Shown: positions 59,660-64,000 of the stretch, one piece after another
Numbering within the stretch: position 1 is the stretch's first letter
Layout of the letters: each line of letters starts with the position of its first letter
Source: Ryuthela nishihirai
Lineage: Eukaryota; Arthropoda; Arachnida; Araneae; Heptathelidae
DNA: 64,000 nt
NCBI GenBank assembly: GCA_038380435.1
Contig: JAWZYU010000008.1
Coordinates: forward strand, 77,948,020 to 78,012,019
Reading direction: 5' to 3'
Notes under the pieces: model-generated
What the model was told of the DNA's origin: nothing
The model's input: the letters and a program-made list of their open reading frames with translations, nothing else
Database searches by the model: none
Made by a program: the position numbers and the translations under genes

Positions 59660-60050
59660 GGTTGGGTTGTGTTGTTTTACCTCTGAGCGGCACTTTTTTG
59701 CACACCATGGGCTAAATGGCCAGGTCACATGGACCCCGAAGGCTCAGAGAAGGTTGGGGGAGGGGACCCACTGGAACAGCTGTTGGGAGACAGATGGTAG
59801 CCTCCCGTCAAGGCCACCCAGCGTGTTCTTTAACGTGCACAGGGTATGGCTCTCCCGCACACGGAGCCAAGGCTTAACGTCCCATCCGACGGACGGCGGC
59901 CTTTCCAAGCCCATCGGTGTCCCCTACTGACCGTGGGCAGGGCGGGGAATTTTTGCGGAGATAAATCTCAACGCTGACCCAGCTGGGACTCGAACCTGGG
60001 AACTACAGATTACGAGCCTGGCGCGCTACCGACTGAGCCACCCCCACCCC
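59660..60050 (-). mobile_element. SINE-A copy, full length
   Basis: Complete, with tail variant GTTGGGTTGTGTTG. No clear flank duplication. Confidence 0.9.
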
Positions 60051-60629
60051 AATTCCTCAGGACTGTATTTGTCAAGTGTATGACTCCATGCCATACTGTA
60101 TTGCTGCCTGTATTGGCATTCACAACGCTGTGACCACCTTCTGAGGCATTCACATTGGGCTGCATTATCCCATCTTCTAACTGCTGTACGTGGCTGCAAA
60201 TTAAATCATGGTATGCCAATATGCAATGCTACGTATGTGCTAAATTTCACCTCTATTCCTCCCTCTTTGTGGGTGGGGCAATTTCAATGTCGTGCAGTGT
60301 AAGCTCGAATATTTAACAGCAGCAAAGTAATGCCTAGGAGACTTGTGTAAAACTAACACTTATTCAAAACTATTTGCACAAAATTTTGAAACATACATTT
60401 CTTAAATAGTTTGAAATAATACTTGGTTTTTTAGTTTAGTTAACTTCTGAGATGAATTCTTATTATTGATATCTGTGTTATTCAATATTCAAACTTCTAT
60501 AACTCTTTAAGTATTGAACGGATATTGTTAAAAACCGAAATTTAGACAGCTTAATTGCCAAATTATATTTATCTTCAGTCGTATGTTTCCATAAAAATTT
60601 ATTTAACCAGTAACGGTTTTTTGATTCTG

Positions 60630-60820
60630 CAGTGGTTAGCGCGCTTGGCTACTGATCTAAGGGACCTGGGTTCGAGCCCCGGGTAAGGCATGGATGTGTG
60701 TGTCGTTTTTCTGCTGAGGTCCTGCCATCCTCTCAGATCTCCTACTATGGCATATAAACTGACAGGCTCCTGTCAGACCTCTGTGGCAAGCAGCTGCTTG
60801 AGGGGGTATTTATTTATTTA
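60630..60820 (+). mobile_element. SINE-B copy
   Basis: It starts at CAGTGGTTAGCGCG, so the first few head bases are missing. Intact B box GGGTTCGAGCCCC. Tail TATTTATTTATTTA. Confidence 0.88.
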
Positions 60821-60994
60821 TATTTATTGATATAAGATGAGGATGTTTCCATTTTTCTGATATAGTTCTGATAATTTTTCGAATGAAAAAGAATTTATTA
60901 TTATAATATTATTACCTGTTTAAAATTTCGAACACAATATTGTCAAATGCTTGCTACTGTAATTCTGTAACAATATACATTTGTTTTCTGTAAG

Positions 60995-61080
60995 AAGATG
61001 TTCAAAGGTGATTGAATTACTCCGTCTGATTTCATCATTACCTAGTACTCAAACCATCTAATACCAAAGATAATGTGTGA
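60995..61080 (-). mobile_element. Small RTE LINE remnant
   Basis: Matches the minus-strand RTE segment around 29780-29860 (CTRATTTCATCATTAC-like, then AACCANCTAATNCCNAAGAT). Very diverged. Confidence 0.5.
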
Positions 61081-61435
61081 GGATGTATACATTATAATGT
61101 AATCATGTACTGAGAGCTGAATTGAAATGCAATTGTACGTTAATAGTCAAGTGTGGTAAAATGTAGAGACAATATTGTAGAAAGTAAATGTTACTTCTAT
61201 GTAGTGCACTAATCTGGCCCAGTCTTGCACTAGTTAAGCTGATTGGGAACTTTCTAACAGATATGCAGCAAGCAGAAGATTTCGTTAGAAATCTCGCAAA
61301 TAGCCAAACACCTATTGGGTTAGAGCAGATTTTATATATCAGAAGATAACCAGATCGTAGCTGAAAACAAATGCCATTATTCAGGAATGGCTAAATGAGA
61401 AAATCTTCTTCCTGACTCAGGATCTCCTGGTTAGG

Positions 61436-61820
61436 TTATTGGGTTGTTTTACCTCTGAGCGGCACTTTTTTGCACACCATGGGCTAAATGGCCAGGTCAC
61501 ATGGACCCCGAAGGCTCAGAGAAGGTTGGGGGAAGGGACCCACTGGAACAGCTGTCGGGAGACAGATGGTAGCCTCCCATCAAGGCCATCCAGCGTGTTC
61601 TTTAACGTGCACAGGGTATGTCTCTCCCACACACGGGACCACGGCTTAACGTCCCATCCGACGGACGGCGGCCTTTCCAAGCCCATCGGTGTCCCCTACT
61701 GACCGTGGGCTGGGCGGGGAATTTTGCGGAGAAAAATCTCAACGCTGACCCAGCTGGGACTCGAACCTGGGAACTACAGATTACGAGCCTGGCGCGCTAC
61801 CGACTGACCACCGCCTCCCC
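61436..61820 (-). mobile_element. SINE-A copy, full length
   Basis: Flanking duplication ATCTCCTGGTTA / ATCTCTTGGTTA (61422-61433 and 61821-61833). Confidence 0.92.
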
Positions 61821-61833
61821 ATCTCTTGGTTAA

Positions 61834-63008
61834 GCTTGAAACATGATTGTTAGAAAGGTGCCTGTTAGTTGTTGAATGATGTTTAGTTTTGCACTAGAAT
61901 TTGATTTCGCTTTGAGTAAGTGCTGAAAATTGTTCTCGCTTTCCAAGCAGTATACAAAGAGCGGTTCTAGAAGGAAAAATCGCACCGGAAATACACTTGA
62001 TTCTATGCAGTTTCCTCTGACTCGAGAAAGAGGAAGTGGACGCCGATTGCAAAAGAATTAATGTAGATGTTTTCTTTTTCTTCAAGCTAATGGAGTGATA
62101 TCGAGTATATTGTTTGTTGTCTTTCAGAAGAGAAGCTAATCTATAATCGTGCATTTCTTTCTTCTGATTCACATTTCACGAAAGCGTGGAATGGAAAAAT
62201 ATCATAACAATTTGAACAAGAAGTAGGCTTGGGTAACTATTCTTTGATTTTACATTTGGAAGTTTCTCGAAAAACTGAAGATAATAAAAGAACTCAAGCA
62301 ATGGCGAAAAAGGGAAATTTAAAGGAGAACACAAGGGTGAAATAATACCCCGAGTCATTTCTTGGATCCTCTATTTAAGTTCCAGTTGAGATAAAGCTGT
62401 GACGTTTGAAACCTGTAAATAAGATTACGAATTCAGAAGATTAAGAAAACGACTTCAGAAGTTATTCATATTAATTTGAATTGGAACGCTACCAGGAAAG
62501 GCCTTGATAAACTACTATCTCTTTCTTGTGCTGCCCGCGAGCTACTGATGACAAATAAATTAAAATTGTAAAAAGAGAACAGGAGCGTACAGAGGACAAG
62601 AAGTCCAACTTTGGCGAAACGAATTCTCATTAAAATTCTGTTGTTTATGTTTCAATCTGGAGTTCCTTTGCGTTGGTTGTACATACGTTACTTATTATTT
62701 ATTTTTGTTTGGCCGCCCACCCTACTATTTCAGATTTCTATTCGGCCATTCAGCTAAAAATCTGTTCTGGCCTCACCTAGGAACCAAATTATCACTATAA
62801 GCGAAAAATGTTACTAAATGTTTTTTCCTCGGTTATGATGCATTGAAATATTTCTATTACTCTGCAGTAGATTGTATTCCGGACCCACACAATTCAGTTT
62901 GAAATTTTGATAAATGAAAATTCCTATCCAAGTCATTGAGTTCCCCTTCTGTGATAAAATGTACGTGAAGTGTGGCTCAGCAGATGTAGACGGTTAATCT
63001 TCTGTATC
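61834..63008. other. Spacer, no gene seen
   Basis: Mixed-composition DNA with minus-strand open frames of 60-92 codons but no recognised domain. Confidence 0.45.
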
Positions 63009-63019
63009 TAAAGAGTCCT

Positions 63020-63408
63020 GGGGCGGGGGTGGCTCAGTCGGTAGCGCGCCAGGCTCGTAATCTGTACTTCCCAGGTTCGAGTCCCAGCTGGGTCAGCGTT
63101 GAGATTTATCTCCGCAAAATTCCCTGGCCTGCCCACGGTTAGTAGGGGACACCGATGGACTTGGTAAAGGCCGCCGTCCGTCGGATGGACGTTAAACCGT
63201 GGCCCCGTGTGCGGGAGAGCCATACCCTGTGCACGTTAAAGAACACGCTGGATGGCCTTGACGGGAGGCTACCATCTGTCTCCCAACAGCTGTTCCAGTG
63301 GGTCCCCTCCCCCAACCTTCTCTGAGCCTTCGGGGTCCATGTGACCTTGGTGTGCCCATGGTGTGCAAAAAAGTGCCGCTCAGAGGTAAAACAACCCAAC
63401 TAAAGCGT
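63020..63408 (+). mobile_element. SINE-A copy, full length
   Basis: Flanking duplication TAAAGAGTCCTG / TAAAGCGTCCTG. It has a small rearrangement near the 3' end (GACCTTGGTGTGCCC). Confidence 0.92.
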
Positions 63409-63419
63409 CCTGTTGTCAA

Positions 63420-64000
63420 AGAAATGCACTGCTCAAAGTGAAAATCTAAACACCAAGAACGAATTGAAGTAGAAATATGTAATTCGTAGGAGAGAATCGG
63501 CCATCGGAGATATGCAAATGATCAAAGTTCTGTAGCAAATGCATACGTGACACCGAGTTGCCCATGAGCTCGTTTGTTCTGGGAGCACTACAAGCTACAA
63601 ACGTTAATTTTCGAGCTCCCAACTTGCCTCAGAGTACTTTTTTCGTTGACTCTTTGGTTGAGCCTTCAGCTGTCTGTTGCTACTTCCTGTTGCTGTTCAA
63701 GGGTTTCTTCAGCTGCCGTTGGTAAGTGCCTTCTCTTTTACCACTATAGTTATATTTTTTCCAGTGCACTTGCTTAGACTCTGGGTATGATTCATTCACC
63801 CTCGGGATTTAAACGTAAGAAAGGAGAGTCTGTCAGCTCGCCTGACTTAACATTGAAATAACAGATCATGTAAACTTTTTAAACGGACAGTTCATTCACA
63901 GCACATTACTATCTTCAGACACAGTTACGGTCTTTGATTTTTGGATTACTTTGCTATATATATATTTTTTTTTCTTGAAGCTAAAATTACAGTTGAAATT
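63420..64000 (+). other. Unassigned region with a possible small exon
   Basis: A donor-like GTAAGT (63722) and an acceptor-like TTTTTTCCAG (63762) bracket a very short putative intron. A 24-codon frame from the ATG at 63788 (MIHSPSGFKRKKGESV, ending SSPDLTLK) follows. Composition is less AT-rich than neighbours. It could be the start of an unseen gene or of a transposon; nothing decisive is visible. Confidence 0.25.

Noticed and set aside
60010..60219. Minus-strand 69-codon frame as a gene or Tc1 transposase tail
   Set aside because: It overlaps SINE-A at one end. The remainder has a vague resemblance to a transposase end but no firm motif.

Overview
This is eukaryotic nuclear DNA: AT-rich, intron-bearing and very rich in transposable elements. 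It is probably from an arachnid, most likely a spider. The spider assignment is inference: I recall translations of the main SINE appearing as spurious 'hypothetical proteins' in spider annotations, and I could not check this. No rRNA, CRISPR, operon or bacterial gene was seen, and I found no functional tRNA gene.

The one host gene I can support lies on the minus strand and spans most of the window. A signal-peptide exon (55771-55828) is followed by four small exons (39838-39965, 18239-18452, 13365-13495, 7124-7337) that join in frame to encode two tandem CUB domains. Splice sites and phases agree at every junction. The last exon ends in an open phase-1 donor, so the gene continues beyond the left edge. 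Its introns, about 15.8, 21.4, 4.7 and 6.0 kb, hold nearly everything else. A 16-copy, ~97-bp tandem array (56122-57656) lies just upstream of the first coding exon.

The transposon landscape is deeply nested. There are about 27 copies of a ~390-bp tRNA-derived SINE (here SINE-A), many with clear target-site duplications, and seven copies of a second, ~190-bp tRNA-derived SINE (SINE-B). RTE-like LINEs occur at 2495-5130, 8476-11850, 22505-24046, 29488-31410, 44290-45220 and 45594-51020. Two Jockey/I-like LINEs lie at 31990-35530 and 51551-54965. A decayed Ty3/gypsy LTR element occupies 24116-29295. DNA transposons include two Tc1-like elements (40415-42031, 46601-47978), two piggyBac-derived copies that keep a cysteine-rich transposase tail (13848-14375, 50054-50580), a piggyBac-like MITE inside the gypsy integrase, an hAT-like MITE, a long-hairpin MITE and a possible pogo-like element. 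A Penelope-like GIY-YIG fragment lies near 19.3-20.0 kb.

Region by region: 0-7 kb holds SINE-B copies, a possible pogo element and an RTE copy riddled with SINEs. 7-19 kb holds CUB exons 5, 4 and 3 separated by RTE, SINE and piggyBac insertions. 19-39 kb (intron 2) holds the Penelope fragment, RTE, gypsy and Jockey elements. 39-56 kb holds exon 2, the Tc1 elements, a layered RTE element, a Jockey LINE and exon 1. 56-64 kb is the presumed 5' flank, with the tandem array and more SINEs. Most long open reading frames are antisense SINE sequence or broken LINE/LTR genes, not host proteins. I found no convincing new multi-gene system. The most notable items are the split CUB gene with a decayed exon duplicate, a mobile 1.4-unit SINE form, the promoter-side tandem array and several unexplained palindromes.
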